From assembly GCA_025060105.1 (NCBI GenBank), contig JANXCS010000001.1, forward strand, positions 104,282-168,281: 64,000 nucleotides of DNA, written 5' to 3'. Made by a program: the position numbers and the translations under genes. This DNA comes from Pseudothermotoga sp. Its GTDB lineage: Bacteria > Thermotogota > Thermotogae > Thermotogales > DSM-5069. Below the pieces are notes generated by a model, which was not told the origin of the DNA, did no database searches, and saw only the letters and a list, made by a program, of their open reading frames with translations. Shown piece by piece: positions 18,822-27,617 of the stretch; positions within the stretch are counted from its first letter, which is position 1; each line of letters opens with the position of its first letter.

Positions 18822-19756
18822 GTTGATCCCTCCAGAACAGCTTTTGCCAACCTTTCCTCTCCCTTGAGCTTCAAAAATTCCACGAGTTTCTCACGAGTCG
18901 GGCTGGCACTAGAACTACCGACTTTGGTCACAACCAGAGCCGAAGCAGCAACGGCTAGTTTGAGAGCGTCCCTCAGGTCAAGTTTATTGAGCTTTGCAAA
19001 TATATAGGCCGCATTGAAAGCGTCCCCAGCACCTGTGGTATCCACCACTTCGACATCGAAGGCATCAACATGGTACGAAGCTTTCTCAGTATAGAGATTT
19101 GCTCCTCTCCTGCCGAGTTTAACCAACACTTCCTCTACACCTATGTTCAATAGTTTTTTCACAGCCTTTTCGATCTCAGTTTCCCTCGTTATTCTGAGCA
19201 GTTCAACTTCGTTTGGAGCAACTGTATCAGCGTAAGCGAGTATTTGAAGATCCGTTGATTCCGAAAATCCAGCGGGATCCACGAAGACATATTTACCATT
19301 TCGTTTGGACATCATGATAGCTTCTTGCGCAGTTTCAGCGGGAATTCCCAGTTGAACGAAGACTGCGGCACAGGTTTCAAGGAAGGTCCAATCGACTTTC
19401 TCCGGTGTCAAATATGCATTGGCACCGAGTATGTGAAACATCGTATTCCTGCCATCGGATTCGACCACGATGAAAGTCTTGCCGATCTGCTCTTCGCAAC
19501 TCTTTATTGAGCTAGTGCCGACTCCAAACTTTTCTAACCGCTTGAGTGCAGTTTGGGAAATAGAATCGCTGCCAACTGTTGCCACAAGTTCACATGGAAC
19601 ATTGAGTTTGGCTAGTGCTATGGCAGTGTTGGCACCCTTTCCACCTATATCCGTGAAAGTTTTCAAGCACAAGTGATTCTCTCCTATACGCAGTTTGTCG
19701 ATGTAGAGAAACGTGTCGATATTTACCTTCCCAAAAACCGTAACACTGATATTCAT
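18818..19756 (-). CDS. PfkB-family sugar kinase, ribokinase-like
   Basis: Sugar or nucleoside kinase of 312 residues. PfkB signature 1 is GGKGANTAIALAKL at about 38-51, as in ribokinase. Signature 2 is DTTGAGDAFNAAYIFA near 247, containing the catalytic Asp. The family fits ribokinase best, but substrate is not proven and no ribose transporter is adjacent. The start ATG follows GGAGAG. A short spacer separates it from sir2. Confidence 0.88.
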   Translation of the reverse strand: MNISVTVFGKVNIDTFLYIDKLRIGENHLCLKTFTDIGGKGANTAIALAKLNVPCELVATVGSDSISQTALKRLEKFGVGTSSIKSCEEQIGKTFIVVESDGRNTMFHILGANAYLTPEKVDWTFLETCAAVFVQLGIPAETAQEAIMMSKRNGKYVFVDPAGFSESTDLQILAYADTVAPNEVELLRITRETEIEKAVKKLLNIGVEEVLVKLGRRGANLYTEKASYHVDAFDVEVVDTTGAGDAFNAAYIFAKLNKLDLRDALKLAVAASALVVTKVGSSSASPTREKLVEFLKLKGEERLAKAVLEGST

Positions 19757-19771
19757 GAAATCTCTCCTTTT

Positions 19772-20509
19772 CTAAGCCAACTGAAGTTGCTCTAACAAGT
19801 CGTTTGCGAATCCGATTAGGTCGACATCAAGTTTGAGATCGGCAAGATCATCTAACCCAGTTTTTCCTCGGTTAACGATGATCAGCATGGCATTGTGATC
19901 CTTTGCGATGATCGGAAGTTGTGCGGCTGGGTACACAACGAGAGAACTTCCAAGTACGATCATGATGTTGCAACTTTTAGCGTGTTCTATCGCCTCTTTT
20001 AGAGCTTCACTCGGCAGATTTTCTCCAAAAAAAACGATGTTAGGTCTTATCAAACCGCCACAGTTACAATAGGGTACAGATCTTTTCTGTAGTAATTCCT
20101 TCACTTTTTCCACTTCGTATTTCTTCTTGCATCTTGAACAATAGTGCTCGTGAATATTTCCATGTAGCTCTATCACATTTTTACTGCCAGCTTTTTGGTG
20201 CAAGCCATCTATATTCTGTGTTATCACAACTTTAAGAAGTCCAATTCGTTCGAGTTCTGCGAGCAATAAATGGACATTGTTTGGCTTGGCTTGGATCATG
20301 AGTGGGAAGGCTTCTTTCCAAAAACGATAGAAGTCAGAAGGATCGGTATAGAAATGATCTATATCAAACACGTATTCCGGATACTTTGAGTACACACCAT
20401 TCGAACCTCTAAAATCAGGGATGCCACTTCCAGTACTCACGCCTGCTCCCGTGAGTGCCACCGTATAGTGTGACTTTTTTAATTCATCGATTAGGTCTTT
20501 TCCCATCAC
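19772..20509 (-). CDS. cobB: NAD-dependent protein deacylase, sirtuin
   Basis: Sir2-family deacetylase, 245 residues, close to the well-studied T. maritima Sir2 in length. NAD-binding GAGVSTGSGIPDFRG, TQNIDGLHQKAG with the catalytic His in ELHGN, and the zinc site with Cys pairs CSRC and CNC are all present. GSSLVVYPAAQLP closes the Rossmann part. The start is GTG or the adjacent ATG at 20506; both overlap the end of the upstream gene. Confidence 0.95.
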   Translation of the reverse strand: MMGKDLIDELKKSHYTVALTGAGVSTGSGIPDFRGSNGVYSKYPEYVFDIDHFYTDPSDFYRFWKEAFPLMIQAKPNNVHLLLAELERIGLLKVVITQNIDGLHQKAGSKNVIELHGNIHEHYCSRCKKKYEVEKVKELLQKRSVPYCNCGGLIRPNIVFFGENLPSEALKEAIEHAKSCNIMIVLGSSLVVYPAAQLPIIAKDHNAMLIIVNRGKTGLDDLADLKLDVDLIGFANDLLEQLQLA

Positions 20510-21087
20510 TTCCCATCACCTTTTCTGAAAACGACACGTGGGAAGTTCATCGAACCAGTTGGTTTCCAGTAAATGTGGTTACCTACAGTTTTTGCAGGTG
20601 TGGGTTCTACAGACAACAACACAGCGTCTTCAGGGACAACGACAACGATTTCTGAATCAGAAACCGCGTTGATGGAAATGTCCTTCAAGTTCGTATCGAT
20701 CACATCGTTCATAACCAAGGCCACATTAGACAGGATAGCTTTTTCTAGCACCTCAACTATTCCTGCTCTTTCTGTTATCGTGGATTCCATCGAAATGACT
20801 TCTATTTGCCTACCGACTCTCTTGCTGATTTCTGTGAAATACTGTTTAAACTGCTCAAGTGAACCTTGGTTGTAATTCTGCACATACTGTTGTTGTTTAG
20901 CTCTATCTTTAAAGAAAAGGCCGGCCGTGGTGGTGAAAATCGCATTTCCTGAGTAATCGTACTCCATTTTGCTTCTGTAATAAACAACCTCGAAAGCCGG
21001 CCGTTGTAGGAACACTCCTATCAATTGCATCACCGTGAAAAACAACACGAAAACTATCAACAAATAAAGTAAGGTACGTTGGTTCAA
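20506..21087 (-). CDS. Single-pass membrane protein, probably DUF4897
   Basis: A protein of 193 residues from TTG 21087, 7 nt after GGGAGG; the longer frame to 21102 runs through that site. One N-terminal membrane segment (LLYLLIVFVLFFTVMQLIGVFL) is followed by an extracytoplasmic domain. I believe it belongs to the Thermotogales-specific DUF4897 group but cannot confirm this. The region EVISMESTITERAGIVEVLEK is amphipathic and conserved-looking. No catalytic motif is visible. It is between the cyclophilin-like gene and sir2. Confidence 0.75.
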   Translation of the reverse strand: MNQRTLLYLLIVFVLFFTVMQLIGVFLQRPAFEVVYYRSKMEYDYSGNAIFTTTAGLFFKDRAKQQQYVQNYNQGSLEQFKQYFTEISKRVGRQIEVISMESTITERAGIVEVLEKAILSNVALVMNDVIDTNLKDISINAVSDSEIVVVVPEDAVLLSVEPTPAKTVGNHIYWKPTGSMNFPRVVFRKGDGK

Positions 21088-21117
21088 ACCTTTACCTCCC
21101 AAGATATGTTAACACAA

Positions 21118-21492
21118 TCACTCAGCTTGAACGATGACTTTGGTACCACTCTTCACACCCTTGAGCGAGCTTAAACCTTCTTTAACCTTGCCGATCACGT
21201 TAACTGCACTGGCTGGCCTGATTTTGTCATCACTGATGGGAGTTTTTCCGAAGAAGATGCATATGGCCCTTCCAGGTATCCAGAAAGCCACATCGCCTTC
21301 TTCTACGACGTCCTTGCTGTTTTCCTCTACGGTCAGTCGCACGGGCGTTTCGAAATACACTTCATCACCCCAACGGTTTGCTACAGCTTTGATGGGAAGT
21401 TCCTTCCTTATAGCTTCGATTGTGAGAGGCGCCTTTTTTTCATCTAGCTCTGCTACGCACTCGATCTGACCGAAAATGAATCTCAGCTTCAT
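21118..21492 (-). CDS. Cyclophilin-like fold protein (TM1367 type)
   Basis: A beta-barrel protein of 124 residues resembling T. maritima TM1367, whose structure is cyclophilin-like. Shared segments are VANRWGDEVYFETPV, EEGDVAFWIPGRAICIFFGKTP and the C-terminal IRPASAVNVIGKV. Peptidyl-prolyl isomerase catalytic residues are not recognisable, so isomerase activity is uncertain. It is first in the minus-strand unit that ends with pyrG. A good promoter lies just upstream. Confidence 0.88.
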   Translation of the reverse strand: MKLRFIFGQIECVAELDEKKAPLTIEAIRKELPIKAVANRWGDEVYFETPVRLTVEENSKDVVEEGDVAFWIPGRAICIFFGKTPISDDKIRPASAVNVIGKVKEGLSSLKGVKSGTKVIVQAE

Positions 21493-21516
21493 AAACTCCC
21501 ACCTCCCGCTTCAAAG

Positions 21517-21545
21517 ATTTTAGAGCAAACTGCCGGAAAGTTCAA
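21517..21545 (-). promoter_or_regulatory. Promoter of the cyclophilin-like to pyrG unit
   Basis: Minus-strand TTGAAC (21540-21545) and TAAAAT (21517-21522) are spaced by 17 nt, followed by a GGGAGG site and the first ATG. A convincing sigma-70-type match. Confidence 0.65.
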
Positions 21546-21596
21546 CTGTATGGCGTTGTAAAATTTATGTAGTTGGTAGAGGGAGGGTGTGGGAGG

Positions 21597-22754
21597 GTGC
21601 GAGTGCCATTGTTCGATATGACGCGGCAATACGGGTCACTCAGAGATGAAATATTGACCGCTGTTGATTCTGTTTTCAAATCCGGTAGGTTGATCATGGG
21701 TGAGAACGTTGAAAGATTCGAAGAAGAAATCGCAAATTATCTTGGCGTGAAACATGCGATAGGAGTTGCGAACGGTTCGGATGCTTTGTACATCGCAGTT
21801 AAATCACTCGGAATCACCCATGGAGATTATGTGATCACGACCGCATTCACTTTCTTTGCCACAGTGAGTTGTATCACTCGAAACAATGCTACACCTATTT
21901 TCGTAGACATTGACGAAGACACGTTCAACGTAGATTTGGATCAGATCGAGCATGTTTTAAGGACGCATCCATATCGTGAAAAAATCAAGGCAGTTATACC
22001 TGTTCATCTGTTTGGTCGAACCGTGGATCTAGAGAGATTGGAGTATATCAAACATACGTATCGAGTGAAGATCATAGAAGATTGTGCTCAATCGGTTGGA
22101 TCAACATGGCATTTCTCTAACGGTGAGATCAAGAAGAGTGGTAGTGTTGGTGATGTATCGATACTTTCCTTCTTTCCGACCAAAAATCTCGGAGCTCACG
22201 GCGACGGTGGAATGATTCTTACCAGCGACGATCGAATAGCAGATTTTTGTCGAATATTCAGGGTACATGGTGCTCGGGTGAAATATTTCCATGAGGTAGA
22301 AGGTATAAACAGTAGGTTGGATGAGGTTCAAGCTGCCATCCTGCGCGTGAAGCTTAAGAAACTCGATGAGTACCACCGGCGCAGGAGAGAAATCGCAAGA
22401 TTATACAACGAGTTGTTCGAAAAATTCGGATTAACACAACACATTGTATGTCCATCCCTTGGAAGGGATCTTGATTGTATTTTCCACCAGTACGTAGTCA
22501 GGGTCAAAAAAGGCCACAGGGACAATCTCAGGCTCTACCTTGAATCTAAGGGTGTGGAAACAGCGATCTACTATCCTTTAGGTATGCACAGACAAAAGTG
22601 CTTCTCTCATCTGCCGTCTGTGGAGCTCGAGAAAACCGACAGAGCTTGCAAAGAAGTTTTGGCTCTCCCCATGTTTCCAGAACTGCGTGAGGAAGAGATA
22701 GAGTACGTTGTCAGCTGTGTTAGAGATTACTTCAGGGAGGTATGTTTGTGTTGA
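21597..22754 (+). CDS. DegT/DnrJ/EryC1/StrS sugar aminotransferase
   Basis: PLP-dependent aminotransferase acting on a nucleotide-linked keto sugar; 385 residues. I place the start at GTG 21597, which gives MRVPLFDMTRQY, the usual family beginning, 9 nt after GGGAGG. A second GTG at 21603 with a closer GGGAGG is possible. The motifs GVANGSDALYIAVK, VIPVHLFG, IEDCAQSVGS and the PLP-Lys segment SFFPTKNLGAHGDGG are present. The next gene makes the uronic acid type of sugar, so the pair fits aminosugar acid synthesis for surface polysaccharide. There is no glycosyltransferase nearby. Confidence 0.9.
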   Translation: MRVPLFDMTRQYGSLRDEILTAVDSVFKSGRLIMGENVERFEEEIANYLGVKHAIGVANGSDALYIAVKSLGITHGDYVITTAFTFFATVSCITRNNATPIFVDIDEDTFNVDLDQIEHVLRTHPYREKIKAVIPVHLFGRTVDLERLEYIKHTYRVKIIEDCAQSVGSTWHFSNGEIKKSGSVGDVSILSFFPTKNLGAHGDGGMILTSDDRIADFCRIFRVHGARVKYFHEVEGINSRLDEVQAAILRVKLKKLDEYHRRRREIARLYNELFEKFGLTQHIVCPSLGRDLDCIFHQYVVRVKKGHRDNLRLYLESKGVETAIYYPLGMHRQKCFSHLPSVELEKTDRACKEVLALPMFPELREEEIEYVVSCVRDYFREVCLC

Positions 22755-24052
22755 GAGATAAGTTGATCAACAAAACAGCGATCGTGGGTGTGATAGGTTT
22801 AGGGTATGTAGGACTTCCACTCGCAGTTGAAAAAGCTAAAGCTGGTTTCACAGTGGTGGGTTTTGACATTCAAAAAGAACGGGTTGACAAAGTGAACCGT
22901 GGAGAGAACTACATTGGAGATGTGGTGCCTGAGGATTTAGAAAAGCTTGTGAAAGAAGGAAAATTATCAGCAACTACTGAATATGAAGCGATCAGAGATT
23001 GTGATGTGGTGACGATCTGTGTACCAACTCCTTTAGATGAGTACAAGCAACCCGATCTCACCTATGTAGTGAACACATCGAAAGAGATTGCCCTCAGACT
23101 GCACAAAGAAATGCTCGTAGTTCTCGAATCGACTACGTACCCTGGTACAACTGAAGAGGTGGTTAAACCAATTCTCGAATCGAGTGGTTTAAAATGCGAG
23201 GAAGATTTTTATCTCGCTTTCAGCCCAGAAAGGGTAGATCCAGGAAATTTGCTCTACAAAACCAGAAACACACCGAAAGTTGTAGGCGGTATCGGTGAGA
23301 AATCCACAGAACTTGCAAGATTGCTTTATGAAAGCGTGCTCGATGCGCCAGTGTTCGCAGTTTCTTCCGCGAAAGCAGCTGAAATGACCAAGATATTGGA
23401 GAACACTTTCAGGATCGTCAACATCGCCTTAGCGAACGAAATGGCGATTATTGCTGAGAAAATGGGAATAAACATTTGGGAGGTTATAGAGGCAGCTTCC
23501 ACCAAGCCGTTCGGTTTCATGCCCTTTTATCCTGGCCCAGGTGTTGGTGGACATTGCATCCCCATCGACCCTTTTTATCTCACTTACAAAGCCAGACAGT
23601 ACGGCTATCACACCAGACTCATTGAGCTTGCTGGAGAGATAAACGATTCGATGCCCGAGTATGTTGTGAACAGGGTGATGAAACTTTTGAACGAGCGAAA
23701 AAAGTGCCTCAATTCAGCTCGTGTTCTACTTTTGGGGATAGCTTACAAAGGTGATGTGGACGATGTGAGAGAGTCTCCAGCTTTGAAAGTGCTCAAGCTT
23801 TTGGAGGAAGAAAAAGCACATGTGATAGTGGTGGATCCATACGTTCAATCGTTCAAATGGAATAATGTCGAGAGAAAGACACAACCACTGACTGTCGAAC
23901 TTGCGCGATGGGCTGATATAGCGATCATAACTACAGCACACAAAAAGCGCGTCGATTATAGAATTTTAGTGGAGAACTGCCAGCTCATCTTCGATACAAA
24001 GAACGTTCTTAAAAGTTTCAATCTGCACGGACCAAATATCGTGGTGCTGTGA
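22748..24052 (+). CDS. UDP-N-acetyl-hexosamine 6-dehydrogenase (WecC/WbpA type)
   Basis: Oxidises a UDP-N-acetylhexosamine to the uronic acid with NAD+. 434 residues from GTG 22748, 7 nt after GGGAGG; ATG 22742 is only 1 nt from that site. Rossmann GVIGLGYVGLPLAVEKAKAG is near residue 15. Catalytic Cys lies in GVGGHCIPIDPFYL, the pattern of the N-acetylhexosamine branch rather than the UDP-glucose branch. C-terminal GIAYKGDVDDVRESPALK is also typical. The exact epimer (GlcNAc or ManNAc) is not decided. Confidence 0.92.
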   Translation: MLRDKLINKTAIVGVIGLGYVGLPLAVEKAKAGFTVVGFDIQKERVDKVNRGENYIGDVVPEDLEKLVKEGKLSATTEYEAIRDCDVVTICVPTPLDEYKQPDLTYVVNTSKEIALRLHKEMLVVLESTTYPGTTEEVVKPILESSGLKCEEDFYLAFSPERVDPGNLLYKTRNTPKVVGGIGEKSTELARLLYESVLDAPVFAVSSAKAAEMTKILENTFRIVNIALANEMAIIAEKMGINIWEVIEAASTKPFGFMPFYPGPGVGGHCIPIDPFYLTYKARQYGYHTRLIELAGEINDSMPEYVVNRVMKLLNERKKCLNSARVLLLGIAYKGDVDDVRESPALKVLKLLEEEKAHVIVVDPYVQSFKWNNVERKTQPLTVELARWADIAIITTAHKKRVDYRILVENCQLIFDTKNVLKSFNLHGPNIVVL

Positions 24053-24064
24053 GGGGGTGAAACC

Positions 24065-26116
24065 GTGGTTTGGTTCATACTGAGTTTGTTGGCAGGAGCA
24101 GGTTCAATGGTTCTCGCACTCATGTTGATGGTTTATGTTTTGAGGAAAGACACTGGAAACGACAGGATGAGGCAAATCCATGCAGCCATCAGAGAAGGGG
24201 CACTCGCTTATTTGAGGAGGCAAAACAAAACGCTCGCCATATTCGTTTTAGTGATGACCATCGTACTTGGCACAGTTGTGAGCTTTCTTAAGGGAGCAAC
24301 TATTGGTTTGTCAATGTCAATCGCTTACGTGCTTGGTTCAGCGTGCACGACACTTGCCGCATACCTAGGTATGAGAGCGGCCGTTGAGGCTAACGTCAGA
24401 GTTGCTGCTGCAGCTCAAAAAGGATTGAGATCCGCTTTTCCGATAGCTTACTACGGTGGAGCTGTAATGGGTTTGTTTGTGGTTGGAATATCACTGCTTG
24501 GTATATCGATTCTGTTTTTTGTGTTCAAAGTACTACTAGGTTGGGTCGATGCTGACGCTGTAACGGTGGTTTTAGGCTTCAGTTTTGGAGCCAGCGCTTT
24601 GGCTCTATTCGCCAAGGCTGGTGGGGGTATTTACACAAAGACGGCAGACATAAGTGCAGATCTGGTGGGAAAAGTGGAACTTGGGATACCCGAAGACGAT
24701 CCGAGGAATCCGGCAGTGATAGCAGACAACGTTGGGGATAATGTCGGAGACGTGGCGGGCATGGGCGCAGATTTGACGGATTCCTACATAGCAAGCGTGG
24801 TAGCTACGATGATCATTGGCGCTGAAATGGCGAACGAGACACTCACCGTCTTACCCCTGACGATAGCGGCGGCGGGTCTGTTCGCTTCGATACTTTCGCT
24901 GATGTTTGTTGCACGTAGTATCAAAAGAAGTCCCGGTAGAGCTCTGAATCTCGGCACGTTCTTGACATGCTTTATCTTCGTCGTGTTTCTGTTCTTCACG
25001 ACACGGTTCTCTAACCTTGAAGGCGATTCTTGGTTGGGCGTTTTTCTACCCACTCTGGCCGGCCTCGGAGCAGGTATGGTGATAGGACTCACTTCGGATT
25101 ACTTTACATCCATAGAAAAGAAACCGACTAAAACCATTGCTGAAGCATCTGTTACGGGCACCGCAATAAACATACTCATGGGTTTTTCATACGGCATGAT
25201 CAGCATCGTTCCACCAATTTTGTGTATCGCTACTGCAACCATCGCCGCTTGGTACTTAGCTCAAAGATTTGGAATAGATCCATTTTATGGCATAGCGTCG
25301 GCAGCACTCGGGATGTTATCGATCGTAGGCACTGTGATTTCCGCCGACGCTTATGGTCCAATTTCTGATAATGCCAAAGGTGTCGCAGAACAATCCGGCT
25401 TGGGTGAAGAAGTGGTAGCTGTGACGGACATGCTCGATGCGGCCGGGAACACTTCTAAAGCCATAACGAAAGGTTTCGCTATAGGTTCTGCGGCTCTCAC
25501 AGTTCTCGCTCTGTTTGCTGCCTATGCACACTTGGTTGATATAAAAACGCTGGAGCTCATGTCACCGAGAGTGATCGCTGGCGTATTCATTGGTGCAATG
25601 ATGCCACCGTTGCTATCAGCAATGCTGATTTTGGCCGTCAGTAGAAATTCTGAAAGGATGATTGAAGAAATAAGAAGACAATTCCGTGAGATACCTGGTT
25701 TGGCGGATGGAAAAGCGAAGCCAGATTATGCGAAGTGCGTTGATATAGCTACAGCCGGTGCATTGAGAGAACTTCTGCTCCCCGGCATAGTCGCCATTGT
25801 AGCACCAGCGTTGACTCTTGTAATACTCGGTAGAGAAGCTCTTGCTGGTTTTCTCGCTGGTAGTATAGTGAGTGGGATCATATTTGCACTCTTCATGGCT
25901 AACGCTGGTGGAGCTTGGGACAATGCAAAAAAGTATATAGAAGAAGGACACTTCGGTGGAAAAGGCTCTGAGGCACACAAAGCTGCGGTCGTTGGTGATA
26001 CGGTCGGAGATCCATTCAAAGATACTGCTGGCCCTTCTCTCAACACTATGATCACTGTGATGTCTCTGGTTGCGGAAGTTTTTGCACCATTGTTGTTGCT
26101 GATTTTGAGTCGGTGA
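24065..26116 (+). CDS. hppA: Membrane-bound pyrophosphatase ion pump
   Basis: Polytopic pump that couples pyrophosphate hydrolysis to H+ or Na+ export; 683 residues and about 16 hydrophobic segments. The substrate-site motifs [24 protein letters not shown] and the C-terminal [17 protein letters not shown] are intact. Lys465 and Thr468 in [10 protein letters not shown] match the K+-independent subclass, which in characterised members is H+-pumping; the T. maritima enzyme TM0174 is K+-dependent and Na+-pumping. The ion-gate position that is usually Glu in (F/Y)E(S/T)Y is Asp239 here (LTDSY). It follows the sugar dehydrogenase by 12 nt. The pumped ion is an inference. Confidence 0.96.
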   Translation: MVWFILSLLAGAGSMVLALMLMVYVLRKDTGNDRMRQIHAAIREGALAYLRRQNKTLAIFVLVMTIVLGTVVSFLKGATIGLSMSIAYVLGSACTTLAAYLGMRAAVEANVRVAAAAQKGLRSAFPIAYYGGAVMGLFVVGISLLGISILFFVFKVLLGWVDADAVTVVLGFSFGASALALFAKAGGGIYTKTADISADLVGKVELGIPEDDPRNPAVIADNVGDNVGDVAGMGADLTDSYIASVVATMIIGAEMANETLTVLPLTIAAAGLFASILSLMFVARSIKRSPGRALNLGTFLTCFIFVVFLFFTTRFSNLEGDSWLGVFLPTLAGLGAGMVIGLTSDYFTSIEKKPTKTIAEASVTGTAINILMGFSYGMISIVPPILCIATATIAAWYLAQRFGIDPFYGIASAALGMLSIVGTVISADAYGPISDNAKGVAEQSGLGEEVVAVTDMLDAAGNTSKAITKGFAIGSAALTVLALFAAYAHLVDIKTLELMSPRVIAGVFIGAMMPPLLSAMLILAVSRNSERMIEEIRRQFREIPGLADGKAKPDYAKCVDIATAGALRELLLPGIVAIVAPALTLVILGREALAGFLAGSIVSGIIFALFMANAGGAWDNAKKYIEEGHFGGKGSEAHKAAVVGDTVGDPFKDTAGPSLNTMITVMSLVAEVFAPLLLLILSR

Positions 26117-26120
26117 GAGG

Positions 26121-27617
26121 ATGCAACTTTTCTTAGACGAACCGACCAGGTCTTTCACAATGCTCGACGAAATCTTAGAACCATTCAAACCAAAAACGCC
26201 ATATGGAAGAAAGACCATAGAAATGCTTTCCTGTGTTTTGGCGTCGGAACAGCAATTTCATTCCCATTGGTACAGGTTGGAAAGAGTTCTCAAGCAAAAC
26301 GAAGAATTCATATCAAGTGTGGAGAGGATTCTGGAAAGAATACCAGATCTGAGTCATCAAATTGAGAACGGTTTTGTTGAAATATCAGATTTTGCGAAGT
26401 TAAAGAAGTTCGTGTACAATTTTTCATCACTTTACACGTTGGCAAGCTCAGTATGGGACCTTCCAGATGTGGATGACATCTGGAAGGTTCTATTTCATTT
26501 TTTCGGTGATGGGGAGATTCTACAGCTTCAATCAGAAAAGTTACTAGCGCTGAGGAAAGCTCATTTGATTCTCTCTGATCAATTGAAGAAGGAATTTTCT
26601 CGGCTCTGCCGTGAAATTAACAGTTTGATTGGTTTGAGACCAAACAACGAAGAGTTCACTATCCAAGCACAAATTGGTAAAAAGCTCATCGATCACGGTT
26701 TGGCGCAATTGGTGAAAGATTATGGAGAAAGATGGCATCTGCGTCTCATTGAAACGGAGAAGATGCTTCAACTAAGGCAAAGCATGAAGCAACTAGAGGA
26801 AAAGATGGAGCTTGAAGCTGAGGAATTGTTGGATGAGGTCAGAAAACAAATACAAGCTCACCTCGATTTGCTCAAGTTGTGTGAGAAAGCTGTCACAATT
26901 GTGGACATTGATCTGTGTCGTTACAGAATGTATTCTCGCTACAATTGTTGTCGCCCAGAAGTTGGTAACCAAATTCGAGTGATCAATGGTAGGTTTATTC
27001 CTGTGCTTGAATACTGTGAAGCGAAAGGTTACACCTACTATCCGATGAACATTGAAGTGAAATCGGGAGTGACAGTGCTCTGCGGACCGAACATGGGTGG
27101 AAAAACTACAGCTCTCAAGACTGTAGGAGCCTTCGTAGCTTTGTTTCATCTTGGCTTTCCCATTCCTTCGGAGTACTTTTCAAGTCCTGTTTTTAGTAAT
27201 GTTCGTTTCATCTCGAAAGGAGAGGAAATAGGTTTCAGTTCATTCGCTAGGGAGATTCGCTCTTTCATACGAGCTCTTCAATGTCATGGTAGAAAGCTTC
27301 TCCTGTTTGACGAATTCGGAACGAGTACGAACCCAGTTGAAGGGGAAGCACTCACGCTGGCAATCGTTGAGCATTTTTCCGACTCACAAGACTATGTTTT
27401 GCTCAGTACGCATTATCCACGCGTTGTATCAGCAGCCAAAAACGTCTACAGTTGCGGTAGAATAAAGAATCTTGAAGAAGAAGACCCACACAGAATGCTT
27501 GATTATTCTCTCGTCCCAGGTGCAAAACATGTTGAAAAGATCGCCCTGAAGCTTGCTGAAAAACTTGGTGTGCCTTCCGAAATCGTCAAGAAAGCTGAAA
27601 ATTATTCTGGGGGTTGA
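26121..27617 (+). CDS. MutS-like ATPase without mismatch-recognition or Smr domains
   Basis: A protein of 498 residues. The C-terminal third is MutS domain V: Walker [13 protein letters not shown] at about 322-333, Walker [17 protein letters not shown], and STHYP. The N-terminal part is helical and lacks the mismatch-recognition domain; there is no Smr nuclease domain as in MutS2. The NPVEG ending resembles MutS-like ATPases that accompany B12 aminomutases (KamC/OraS), so repair function should not be assumed. Start is ATG 26121, but GAGAGG is directly adjacent; ATG 26160 is an alternative. A strong hairpin lies inside the gene at 26455-26491. xseA follows immediately. Confidence 0.85.
   Translation: MQLFLDEPTRSFTMLDEILEPFKPKTPYGRKTIEMLSCVLASEQQFHSHWYRLERVLKQNEEFISSVERILERIPDLSHQIENGFVEISDFAKLKKFVYNFSSLYTLASSVWDLPDVDDIWKVLFHFFGDGEILQLQSEKLLALRKAHLILSDQLKKEFSRLCREINSLIGLRPNNEEFTIQAQIGKKLIDHGLAQLVKDYGERWHLRLIETEKMLQLRQSMKQLEEKMELEAEELLDEVRKQIQAHLDLLKLCEKAVTIVDIDLCRYRMYSRYNCCRPEVGNQIRVINGRFIPVLEYCEAKGYTYYPMNIEVKSGVTVLCGPNMGGKTTALKTVGAFVALFHLGFPIPSEYFSSPVFSNVRFISKGEEIGFSSFAREIRSFIRALQCHGRKLLLFDEFGTSTNPVEGEALTLAIVEHFSDSQDYVLLSTHYPRVVSAAKNVYSCGRIKNLEEEDPHRMLDYSLVPGAKHVEKIALKLAEKLGVPSEIVKKAENYSGG
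26455..26491 (+). other. Strong intragenic hairpin in the MutS-like gene
   Basis: The arms 26458-26470 (ACCTTCCAGATGT) and 26476-26488 are perfectly complementary over 13 bp with a 5-nt GGATG loop. In RNA the stem extends to about 16 bp with G-U pairs. A T-rich stretch follows at about 26500. It lies in coding sequence, so its role is unknown. Confidence 0.8.

Noticed and set aside
26121-27617. Annotation as mismatch repair MutS
   Set aside because: There is no mismatch-recognition domain and the size is about half; only domain V matches.
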